Source: Earliella scabrosa
Taxonomy: Eukaryota > Basidiomycota > Agaricomycetes > Polyporales > Polyporaceae
Direction: 5' to 3'
NCBI GenBank assembly: GCA_022605405.1
Contig: JABYQQ010000006.1
Span: 62,001 to 126,000 of the forward strand
DNA length: 64,000 nt
The notes beneath the pieces are model-generated. The model saw only the letters and a list, made by a program, of their open reading frames with translations. It was not told where the DNA came from and did not search any database. A program made the position numbers and the translations under genes. Of this stretch, positions 54,582-64,000 are shown piece by piece (positions within the stretch are counted from its first letter, which is position 1; the number at the start of each line of letters is the position of its first letter).

Positions 54582-55803
54582 ATGAATGCTCGGGCAAAGC
54601 GACCTCGCAGTCCCGCCTCGCCGGCGAACCGTGGTAAGTCCCTCGTTCGTCGTAATCCCCCATGCCGACTGACCGGCAGTTACGTCGGTAGGTTCACAGG
54701 ATAGACCTGCGAGGCGCATCCGCAATCGTTCGCCTCGGTCTAACCGGATACCTCGTGAAACAGCGTGCGGACAGGCTCAAAACTTGTTAGGAGGAGTAGC
54801 CGAAGATCGCGACCCTCACCCGGGCATACCAGCTTCACGCTCGCCATCCACCGTTGTCCCTCCGGACTGCGCGGTCGCCTCTATCTCTAGCCCCCACGAC
54901 ATATTTCTGCGTTTTGACCGTGACAAAGAAGAGATCTTCTCCTCGGGAGAACCGGTTGGAGAGATCTCAGCTGCGTGCGTCTCCGCGCGCTCAAGCTCGA
55001 GTCCTCAGCCCGTCGACGAAGAAGGAAGCCTCTCCGCCCGCTCAGCCCAGACGAGCTCGGGTTCTCAGCCTGTTAGCAAAGAAGGGAGCGACAGTGCTCT
55101 TGGTTCACACACTCCTCACAAACGTCCGTGCAACACTGGCGTTGAAAATGCGAGCCCCGCCCCCTCGGCTTCCTCAGCTCACGTCCGCGGCCACGGAAGC
55201 CTCTCGGACGATATGGCTTTCTGGGACGATTTATTCAAGATTGCTCCGGAAATCATATGCCCTATCGTCTCCTCAGACTTGCCGTCGTCGTCATTACCGT
55301 CTTCGCCGGTAGGCGAGGCGACGGGCTGGAGCCTGTCGTCTTGTCCAGGTGGGCCGGTCGGTGAGTCACCCGAATCCCATCCCGACGACGAAGGCGCGGA
55401 GGTTTCGGCACCCGTTGAAGAATGCCAATCAAACGGAAGAGGCATACTTTACGCGGCGTCTCCCCGGACTTCCCCTCCACGTTCAGCTGCCAATCCGGGC
55501 GCTCTATCCCACCGTTCTCCTACTCCGGTAGGCAGTCCCCCGCTCTCCCCTGCAACCCAGTCATTGCGGTCGGGCCCATCCCGCAAAGAGATGGAGCATG
55601 ACCTGGACGGATACAAGTGCACCCTCGGATTCATCAGCGACGAGTTGCGCGTCATTCGCAACGCCGCGCGACTTCTCGCCCAGACGCCGGAAGCGCGGAT
55701 CTCTTCACGGGACGAGTATTGGTCTCGCCATAACGGTCTTGTCGGCGCACACGGCCGCTCCTTCAGCTCCATCTGGTATAGTGTTACCGAGTCTACCAGA
55801 TGA
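54582..55803 (+). CDS. Ser/Pro-rich, largely disordered protein
   Basis: Exon 1 (54582-54633) and exon 2 (54680-55803) join through GTAAGT...CGGCAG and give 391 aa. The N-terminus is strongly basic (RAKRPRSPASP, RRIRNRSPRSNR), likely nuclear. The middle is Ser/Pro/Glu-rich with imperfect repeats of 'SSxSQPVxxEGSxSA'. A short aromatic acidic block (DDMAFWDDLFKIAP) resembles activation-domain-like motifs. The C-terminal 70 residues are helical (MEHDLDGYKCTLGFISDELRVIRNAARLL). No known domain. It ends only 75 bp before the inverted-repeat arm begins at 55879. Composition resembles that of the other disordered proteins in the cluster but no direct paralogy is visible. Confidence 0.55.
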
Positions 55804-55856
55804 CCATGTGTTGATAGATCTAGTACTAATGTTTGACTGCTAACGTTTCAATCATT

Positions 55857-55892
55857 ACATTACCTATGACGGATGTTTACATTACCTATGAC
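55857..55892. repeat. 22-bp direct repeat at the arm 2 boundary
   Basis: ACATTACCTATGAC occurs at 55857-55870 and 55879-55892. The second copy is the outermost sequence shared with arm 1; the first lies outside the shared region. In arm 1 only one copy exists (26024-26037). Confidence 0.7.
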
Positions 55893-56347
55893 AGAGGTCC
55901 TGACCGGCCTGAGGTTGCAGATTGGCGAGACCTGACCTCCGCATCACCCGATCTGAATATTCACGTGACTCTCGGCGCCCGGGTTTTACCTAGGCGGCAA
56001 TCCCAGGGCAATCCGACCGCTGGGGCGGATCCGCCTCGGACGCCATCCACATCCGCTACTCCAATCCGATGCAATCCGCCCGTTGCACCCTCTGCAGCAC
56101 GGTACGCATGAAATGAAACTTGTGCTTATTTCCGGGTTACGGCCGCTGCAACGCCTGGCTGAGTACGTTTTGTGCTGTTGAGATGACCTGTATGTGGGAC
56201 AAAATATGATGGCCCTCTCCACGCAGTCCGGCGGTATGCAGCGCACCGGAGGACTCCGTGGAGTCCGGATGTCACCGGATGCACGCACGTCCTCCCCGGC
56301 TCGTCGTTCAGATAGACTTCTACGCTTATTGCAGTTGTCACGGTCCA

Positions 56348-56929
56348 GTCCTGGGGACCCGGACTGCCCGCGTCTCCAGACTTATTCAGTCAACACAACG
56401 AATCCTGGCAACGCGGACCACGCGCGTCGCCAGGTAGGGCAGTGTATGCTACACATCCTGCGGACCGGACCCCGCACAATATTGACAATGCCATCGGACC
56501 ATCAAGCATACTGGCGAGGCGCGTCGACCGCGTGGCCAGGATGTTTGGCCTCCGATCTCGACTCTGTCAACCTCGGGGACTCCCGCCTGGCGAGCAGGAT
56601 TGGCATGCATTCCGCTGACTAGGACCCTGCAATGCCACATCTAGGATTTAGAGGCCAACCGTTTTAACGTGTAACCACCGTGGCTCGTACATTCATCACG
56701 CATTGACGGATTGTAATTTGTGGCGGCTGAGGCTAACACTGAGCATGTCGGGGTGAGACACTGGGATTGTTGTGCTTCAATGGCTGCGCCCGCCTCGTCG
56801 CGCCGGCGGGCAGGCGGCATTTGTCTTGGCGATCTTGATGGCGCTGCATGTGGCCCGCCGGCCGTTGGTCTCTTTTGCACTCTACACATCTCAGAAAATC
56901 TGTCTTGGGGAACAACCTCTAGTATCAGT
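56348..56929. promoter_or_regulatory. Upstream region of gene A (copy 2) with hairpins
   Basis: Holds the same three GC-rich hairpins as 25093-25291 in opposite orientation, then about 350 bp of non-coding sequence up to the gene A start. One base (56756) differs from copy 1. No clear TATA element was identified. Confidence 0.45.
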
Positions 56930-59900
56930 ATGGCACGACCTACGGTATGTTTCAGTCTCTCGTTGATGTCGTATGAGGTCTCTGCCAGTGTGCGGACGTC
57001 TTACGCTCAAAACACGCGACGACTGGGCACTAGTCAGAATCAAAGCTAATAGACTGCATTCTGGCCGTGTAGACGACTTCAAAGAACGGTGGCGGCAAGG
57101 AAGGGCCTTCGAAGGGGCCGTCCGCACCGCGTGTCGTGAAGAAGGCGGTGCGTGCGCCGTCTGTGCGTTCTGAATCGAGTTTTGGTCGCCGCTCACTGTC
57201 GCATGCGAGTAGGCCACCAAGAAAATAGCCCCTGGAGAAGAGCCGATGGATGTGGATATCTCCACGGAGCCTGGTGGGGAAGAGGAGGGGTCTGAAGAGG
57301 ACATGAGTTCAGGGAGGGAACAGGAGGAACAGGTACGTTGATCGGCTGTGATTGTGGAAGGTGCGCCGAGTCTACATGCCAACTCAAGCCTGGCGCAGCC
57401 CCAGCCGGCAAAGAAAGGACGAGGCGGGAAGAAGGCCGCTGCGAGCGACAAACAGAAGGGTGGCAAGAACAAGAAAATGCTTGCGCCCGCTGCGCTTGCA
57501 GAGACGACCGCGGATGCGAGTGACCTGGGAAAGAATCTTCAAAAGCTCCAGGAGGGCGTGAAGCACGCGACGATTGGGTACGCCCGACTGAACACAGCTG
57601 ATCCGCCGCATCCGAAGATTGCGTTGATGTTCGGGGAGCTTAACGCACGTCCCATCAACGCAGTGGCTGTCAATCGGCTGCACACAGACTTCATTCTGAG
57701 CGGGCGCAACCCCGTACAGGAGCCAATGTACATTCTCGTCAAGCGCGACTGGGTCGATCGCAGTTCGCTGAGCACGGACGCGTCCACACCTTGGTCGACA
57801 TTGCAACCCGTTCACTTCACGGCCAAGGCTTACGGTCAAACGGTCCACGTTCTCAACGGCAACCACCGGACGCACGCCGCAGTCAGGCTGCGCGAGGATT
57901 TCATCAAGGATCGTTCGCAGAAGGAGAAGGACCGCGTACGATCTTTGGGTGACGACCTCAAGGCGCGGGTCAAGGAGTTGAACAATCTCTTGACGCTCCT
58001 CGATCAGCAAATTCAGGAGTCGGTTGAGTGGCTTGTGGCAGTTCTCGACATAGGTTTGTGGACGTGTAAATTTGCAAAAAGTCATGCGTGCTGACTGGAA
58101 ATCAGACCTCACAGACGTCGAGATGCGCGAGCACCTGGCACGCAACTACAGCAACCCGACGCACGGTCCGACTCAGGAAGAGGAGCTCATGCGTCTCATT
58201 CGCCGTGTCAACGCCAAAGTCGACGAGCTTACGCGGAAGCATGGCGCAGACAAGGTACCGCAGCCGGGCACGGCCCAGTGGGACTCGCAAGTGCTTCAGA
58301 AGTTGGTGACGAGCTTGCAGCGCAAAAACTACTCATACTCGACGATTTTGCACACCGCGCCCGGGGTCGAGCTCGTCCGTAACATGGACAAATTTGCGTT
58401 CTTCCGGGGCGAGGGCGTGATTCGCGTGAAGGACCTGCAGGCGCTTCTGGTCGGTGCGAACCGCGCGAGAGGTGATGTCTCAGCCATCGGAGCGGTGAGT
58501 TGTCTGCTTCGTTTGGGAGGCCGCTGCTCATTTCGAAACTATCAACGTAGTTCTGGGCACAAATTATCAACGAAGGATTCGACATGCTTTCGCTCGTATC
58601 GCGCACCGTGGTCATGGCGGAGGTGCGCGATCCCTTGACGATCATCATGGAGTATCCTCCGCCCGCCCCGAAGTTCGATCGCGACCCCCGACTTTGGAGA
58701 AACATCAACCCTCGTCATCTGCCCTGGATCAATTTAGCCCGGGCCGAGAAGAAGCTGGATCTTCTCATCTCCACGGACGTCCGCCGCGACGAAGAGGCTC
58801 CTGAGGTGATTGACACGGAAGCAACATGGCGCCGTGCTCAATATCGTCAAGCGGCCCAGCTGAAACCGGAGCTGGACGCGGAGATCAAGCGTCTTGGTGG
58901 TGGAGTGCACGTCCGGTCGCTGTGGAGCTCTCAGGCCGTCAAGCAGCTCGACGAGGCATACGTCAACCACGTCCAGCCCCTCATGTCCCGTCACTTTGCA
59001 CGGTTCACTTCGCCTGAATGGATGAAGGCGATGGACGCGTACCACCAGGAGGTTGAGAAAGCACTTGGGGTCATATGGTCGGAGCGTCGGAAGTTTCTAA
59101 AGGATGTCGCTGCGCAGTTGCGCGAGACGGCGGAGCAGGAGGCAGCCGAGGCGGCGGCGGAGAAAGAGGCTGCTGGCGATGCGGCGGCGGGGAAAGATGA
59201 TAGCACCCGCCAAAGTGCCCCCGCAGCCTCCGAGAATCCGACGCTCAAGGACGAGCTGCTGGTTCTCAACTACGCAAGCACCAAGCTCCGGCTGTTGTTT
59301 GAGCTGCAGCGGCAAGGTCTCAAGAAGAACGTGCCGCTCCCATCCCCGACGTTCATCTCTGACCTGAAGTCCACGCTTGAAGGCTTTGAGCAATCAATCC
59401 GATGGGTGAGTGCTTACATGTTGCTGTTTGCGCCCGCTTGCCTGTTGTTTTCGTTTTGCTCCCATTCTTGAGGTCGGTGCTGATCTGAAACATATCAGCT
59501 TGCCCGCAGTCTGGATCCGTTTGCGGAGACGTTTGTGCGGTCCACGACTGACGCGCACGCCGTATTCTGCCACTGCTCCTACATTGTGGCGAAGCTGCAG
59601 GACAAGAACTTCTTTCAGGACCCATCAACGACCGAGCAAAAGGTGCGGGTGTTTGCTAGCGTTTGGCACTACGAGTACTTAGTGGATTGGCATAGTTCTG
59701 GGACTGGCTGTACGAAAACCTCGACCTCATTCGGGAGGTCGAGCCATTCCTGCTGGAGTTCGTGACCGACGAAATGCTCCAGATTTGGTCGCTCACCCCG
59801 GCAAAGTGGCAGAAGGCCGTCAAGAAGTTCCCGCACGACGCCGCAACTCCGCTGACGTCGTTTGACCCCGTTGCAGAAGCAGGCGTCGGGTGCGTCGAAT

Positions 59901-62683
59901 TAACCAAGGAGGAGCTCGACACCGTGAATGGGATCCGGCCTTGGATTGCGCTTGCAATGGACAGTCGGACGATTGTTCGGCCGCAAGACCGGGACCTGCA
60001 ATCCCTCAAGCCAACGCCGAACGGGGACGTCTTTCCCACAGCACGTGCAAGCCAGTGGCAGCCTTATGTCAACATGAACTACTTCGACAAGAATCCGGCA
60101 ACGGCGTCGGTCCGGGAAGTTCCCACTCCAGACCTCGAAAAGTATCCCGTTCTCGCCATGGTGTACCGTCATCCTGGATGGCTGTCCAAGTCGTTCCCTT
60201 CTGGGAAGCTTCACGCTGCAACCATGTATGCGTGCTTGTGCGTCGTCGAGCGGCGTCTCGCCGTTGCCACGACCGGCCGACTCATGAATCTCGACTGTGG
60301 GCGTACCCTCTTCCATTCATTCAACAAGTTCCTGTCTTCCATCTGCAATCCGGAGCATACCAAGCGGCGGAGGAACGTTGCATGGGCTGCTAGCCCGGAC
60401 GATGTTGTCCGCACATGGATCCCCTGGGACGAAAAGCTTCGAAAAAGCTTCAAGGAGCAGGCCGCCGCGCAGTTCTCCGCCCCGGACATGACTCTCAGCG
60501 GCGAGGATCGCATCCATGCGGTAAAACGCATCCGTCGCTATCGCGCTGAGGTGACGGACATCCGCAAGCGTGTGGAAAGCAGCCTGTGTGCACACAGCGC
60601 ACCGTACGCCCCGGGCGTTATGGACTATCATGTAGCGTGTCAGTTGGATTGGTTGATCATAGTAAGTACATGCTTGCTTCTCAGTCATGAATTGCTGACG
60701 TCCTATTACCCGACGCAGATGCTGATCAAGAACATGGATCGGATCGAGACACGCATGCGGGGGCATCCCGTGGAAGCTCCGTATGTGTACCCTGACCTTC
60801 TTGAACCCGGGACACGTCTGTTGGCGGACTACCGCGCCGGCCCGTCTGTTGTTGAGCCGACGGTGTTCACGAGTCTTAGCGCGCTGAATGACTTGGATCC
60901 ATGCCTGATGAAACAATATGTTGAGCTAGCGCAGGCGGAGGGGTGGGCCCTGCTTGACGACGACGACGACACGTGGCCACTCCCCCAGCAGCTGAACGGA
61001 TGGCCAGCCATATTCGGAACAACTCGTGAGGATAGGGTCCGCGCCGCCACCGATGAGTATCAGCTGGCATCGAAGAAGGACCTACTCTCTGGACTACAAA
61101 AACGCTCTATCAGCGAGCGGCAAGGGGTCATCGCCCCGTTCCGTTCTATTGACGATGATACGTTCACGCTCCACTACCCCAAGATCGAACAGTTCAAGGA
61201 AGAGAACGTGAAGAGCGTTGCAGAAGTGCAAAAACTTCTCGGGCGGTACTCAGAGTCCAACGCGGCGGAAGAGAGGCAGCAGAGTGACGGTAACGTGACC
61301 ATGGCGGAATCCTCTGGCGACAAGGTATGTTATCTGTCTTGGAGCATGCACTTCGGTGTGATGGGTGAATTGCAAACTAACATCGTCCTGGCAGAGCAAA
61401 GGAAAAGCCAGGGAAAAGGTGCATCCATCGTGTTTGTGCATCATTGCAGATGAGCTCACACAGGACTGTTGTAGGCGAGCGAGGATGTTGTGATGGATGA
61501 GGCACGCTCCAGCGGCGCGCGGAACGCCGACTCTCACTCGCGCGAGGCTGGTCCGGACGAGTCTGCCGGTCCGCATCCTCACTCATCCGGTCCAGCGAGA
61601 GACCCGTCTGGTGCGGCGACCAGCGGCGACAAGCCGTCGGAGTCGATCGTTGCAGACAAGCAATCCAGGAGAGCGTCCGCTCCGGAGCCCGCTATGCTCA
61701 ACAACAATGCTCCCGAGAACTACGTGCAGTGCAACAACTTTGGCACCAGCGACGTCGAGCCTGAGGCCGTGCCTGCTTCTCAAACGGGCGACGATGCCGA
61801 GCAACGCGTGACTCCCGCTTCCACAGCAAACCTGGGTACGACGTCCGGGTCATCCGTCCCGCCGCCGGACACTGAGGAGGAAGAGGAGTCTGGGGACCTT
61901 GCCCCTCCACGGCTGCGCCGCAACCGCAATGCTCAAGTCCCGCCCTCGAGTCCTGTGCAGGAGGAGGGCGCCGTTCTGAGTAGCCACCTAGATCCTCAGC
62001 GTCTGCATTGCGCGCCACGACGTGACGGCTCCCCTCAAGACGGCGCGTCGTCCCGTGCCAACGAGGACGACGCTGGTGTCTCCATGTCCGGAGTGGACGA
62101 CGTGGACATGGACACCGATGGTAAATTGAGTCCTGGTGAGGTCTTCGTCCCTTCGTCCTCGCAAATTGTGGTGGAGTCTTCGCTGGAAGTTCCTCTCGTT
62201 GAGAGACTGGACAGCGACTACCATGGCGACGGCGAGGAGATGGACCAGGACTTGGCTGATATGGCCCCGAACTCCATTCAAGACGATGAACCTTCGGACG
62301 CGGAGATGGAATCTGCTGGGCCACAGTACGGTTTACGTTCGCGAACCGCTGCGTTGACGGGTCGGCGCGGTACAGCGTCCAAGGCTGGAGCATCAAAGGG
62401 GGCATCCACAGCCGGTGAGTCTAGGCGCGCTGGGTATTCTCAAATGACTGACAATCTCTCAGGTGCACCTGAATCCTCGCGTAATAAAGGCAAAAAGCGA
62501 GAACGATCGGATTCTGCGGCACAGAGCAGAAAGCCTGTGGATGAGCGCAGTCCGAGCAAGAAGAAAGGCCGTAGCCGAGGTGGTAATCGCGGTGCCCGGC
62601 GGAACAGCAGTTCCGATGACGACATGAGCCGGGCGCGCTCTCTACACATCGACGAAATGGCCATGCCAGGGCGCGCGGTCTAA
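56930..62683 (+). CDS. Gene A: giant ParB-like domain protein (copy 2)
   Basis: Twelve exons: 56930-56944, 57073-57147, 57213-57332, 57399-58053, 58106-58494, 58551-59405, 59499-59642, 59696-60661, 60719-61324, 61395-61418, 61475-62414 and 62463-62683. They total 5010 nt, exactly 1670 codons (1669 aa). The N-terminus is Lys/Gly-rich, then acidic, then Lys-rich. Residues about 150-240 fit a ParB/sulfiredoxin-like fold: 'INAVAVNRLHTDF' like ParB box I and 'VLNGNHRTHAAV' like box II (G-x-x-R). Bacterial ParB uses this fold to bind CTP; other members are nucleases or reductases. A helix with Ala/Glu repeats lies near 600-640. A long unrecognised globular region (about 700-1270) includes 'KSFPSGKLHAATMYACLCVVERRL'. 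The last 400 residues are acidic then basic (KKKGRSRGGNRG), probably nuclear. The 24-nt exon and the first exon are less certain. Gene B follows on the same strand. Confidence 0.75.
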
Positions 62684-63219
62684 TTCGCGAGAGCCTTCCA
62701 TCTGGCGATCACTTGTGCGCGTGTGCCTTCGCCTCCATTCCGGTAATTGGGCTGAAACGCCCCACCCCACGCCCTCGTCTTTTGGATTCCTGATGTGTCT
62801 CCTTCGTTCGTTAGCCCTTGCAATATACACTTAAGATCCGGACCTGTGCATATCTTAAAGAAGTGGAAGAATGAATTGTACCGTCTCTGCAACGGGCGGA
62901 CCCGGTATGACGCCGATTGACGGACCCCGGACTGTCGGGTGCTCGATATCTATGCCGTGGGTCGTTGGAGAGCGTCTCAGCTGCGTCAGCTTGTAAGAAT
63001 GTTTGAGTTACGCGAAGGCAGCCGACGCAATTTTGATCACGTCTGGGCCAAGAGGCATCACCCGCCTTCAGCGCTTCAGCAACCGCCCGGCTAGTCCGAT
63101 CAGACCGCCGCCGCCGTTGTGCAGACGGGCAGTAGACGGTCTCCACCGTCTCTTGACCTCCCTGCAGCTTCTACGCTTCGTCTCGACATTGCCGCATTGC
63201 ATCCGTTCGGACACCAACC

Positions 63220-64000
63220 ATGGCCGGCTCCATCCGCCTTTCCAGCCCTATGTGCTTTTACGATGACCCGCGGCCGGATGATAGTTCCAGCGAGGAGTAA
63301 GTCCGGGTCTTGCATTCATTCCAAACAACACATCGGGCGCTGACTTCGGGTCCAGCGAGCGCGAGAACGTCGAGCGTGAGGACGCGTCGAACGAACAGAC
63401 CCACTTCGAAGGACTCGGCGAGGAGGCCCATGCCTACCCTGCTAATGGCACGCGCAATCTCCTGGACCACGAGGAGGTGTCCGTTCCAGCGACGCTCGAG
63501 TGCGACGATCCTCTGACTCAGAGGACGCTTCTCGACCGCATGCTCGAGCGCACCATCCTTGAGCAAGCGCGAGCGGAGGCCTACGCGAGGAAACCGGCGC
63601 GACCGCTGTATCTGAGCGAGCTGAAAGAGCTGTGGAAGGACGACAATGCTCGCGCAGGTCTCCGACTATTGAAAGAGAAGCGGAAGCTGGTCATTGACGA
63701 TAGATACCGGCTGGACGCGAACCACAAGACTGTCCACTGGGCGATGTTCGAGGTGCGTTGAAAGCATGTCTACTGCACGCGCATACCTAGCCCATTGCAC
63801 CCTCGAAGGTATGCCTGGATTACAAAATGGGAATCACCGCCGACATCGGTCTGGACGCTGCCCTGCCAAACATCAACATTCCCGAGGCCTGCGTCGACCC
63901 TTCGTGGGTGTTCAACATCCGCCCCGACCTCCGTCACTGGGACTACCGCGGCGATCGCGACGTCATAGGCTTTGATCCTGCGGGTCGTATGTTGTACCTT
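63220..64000 (+). CDS. Gene B (copy 2), 5' part, cut by the window end
   Basis: Exons 63220-63296 and 63356-63752, and the start of a third exon (63809 to the window end), are identical to the beginning of gene B in copy 1 (18419-17639). The encoded N-terminus is acidic, followed by a helical region (TLLDRMLERTILEQARAEA ... LKELWKDDNARAGLRLLKEKRKL) and 'VDPSWVFNIRPDLRHW'. The remainder lies outside the window, so whether this copy is complete cannot be judged. The 536-bp gap to gene A is the same as in copy 1. Confidence 0.7.

Larger units (their letters stand above)
55879..64000 (+). repeat. Inverted-repeat arm 2 (A+B locus, cut by window end)
   Basis: Reverse complement of 17639-26037, colinear without gaps except for the MITE missing here. 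It contains the hairpin cluster (about 56348-56546), complete gene A and the first 780 bp of gene B. Together the arms make an inverted repeat of at least 8.1 kb around a 29.8-kb spacer. Confidence 0.9.

Noticed and set aside
56930..62683. Bacterial ParB origin (recent transfer) for gene A
   Set aside because: Many spliceosomal introns, size and composition match neighbouring fungal genes; only a small box resembles ParB, so recent bacterial transfer is not supported.

Overview
The window is nuclear DNA of a filamentous fungus, most probably an agaricomycete basidiomycete. It is GC-rich. Genes are split by many introns of about 45-70 nt (GTNNGT ... CTNAC ... YAG), and several families are typical of basidiomycetes: a TET/JBP-type dioxygenase, an integrase-core transposase, a gag-like remnant and Cys6 zinc-cluster-like proteins. 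I found no rRNA, tRNA, CRISPR or bacterial feature. Almost everything here is accessory, repeat-associated sequence; I see no clear housekeeping gene.

Layout. 1-13 kb: diverged tandem repeats, a decayed gag, a small zinc-cluster-like gene (3900-4956), two small three-exon genes (5434-6206, 8078-8889), a degenerate gene (6535-7897), a transposase pseudogene split by a MITE (8968-10993), a hAT-type MITE with 8-bp target duplications (11259-11747) and a gene with a tandemly duplicated exon (11795-12629). 13.3-26.0 kb, minus strand: two very large genes, 'B' (18419-13342, 8 exons, 1450 aa) and 'A' (24709-18956, 12 exons, 1669 aa, ParB/sulfiredoxin-like domain). 26-45 kb: three tandem paralogues of a large zinc-cluster/coiled-coil gene (26262, 34468, 41928, all +). 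The second and third each have a divergently transcribed repeat-rich partner (34199-32128 and 41518-39448, minus). A TET/JBP-type gene (29805-31098) and a small gene (38061-38822) lie between units. 45-55.8 kb: repeats, foldback structures, a BAH-PHD gene (49676-50911), a C48-peptidase-like fragment, a small coiled-coil gene (53087-52273) and a disordered-protein gene (54582-55803). 55.9-64.0 kb: the A+B locus again, in opposite orientation and running off the window end.

The main structural fact is a giant inverted repeat. 55879-64000 (+) matches 17639-26037 (-) over 8122 bp with no length change except a 277-bp MITE plus target duplication in the first copy. Apart from one sharply bounded patch of roughly 740 bp inside gene A (about 10% divergent), I could see only one substitution between the arms. 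The arms flank about 30 kb of accessory genes. The A+B pair is the best candidate here for an undescribed mobile or selfish system: two giant co-oriented reading frames, intact after splicing, duplicated as a unit and containing a ParB-like fold.

Exon models were built by eye. In every model marked as spliced, the exon lengths sum to a multiple of three with consistent phases, but there is no transcript support. Functions rest on motif recognition, without any database search.
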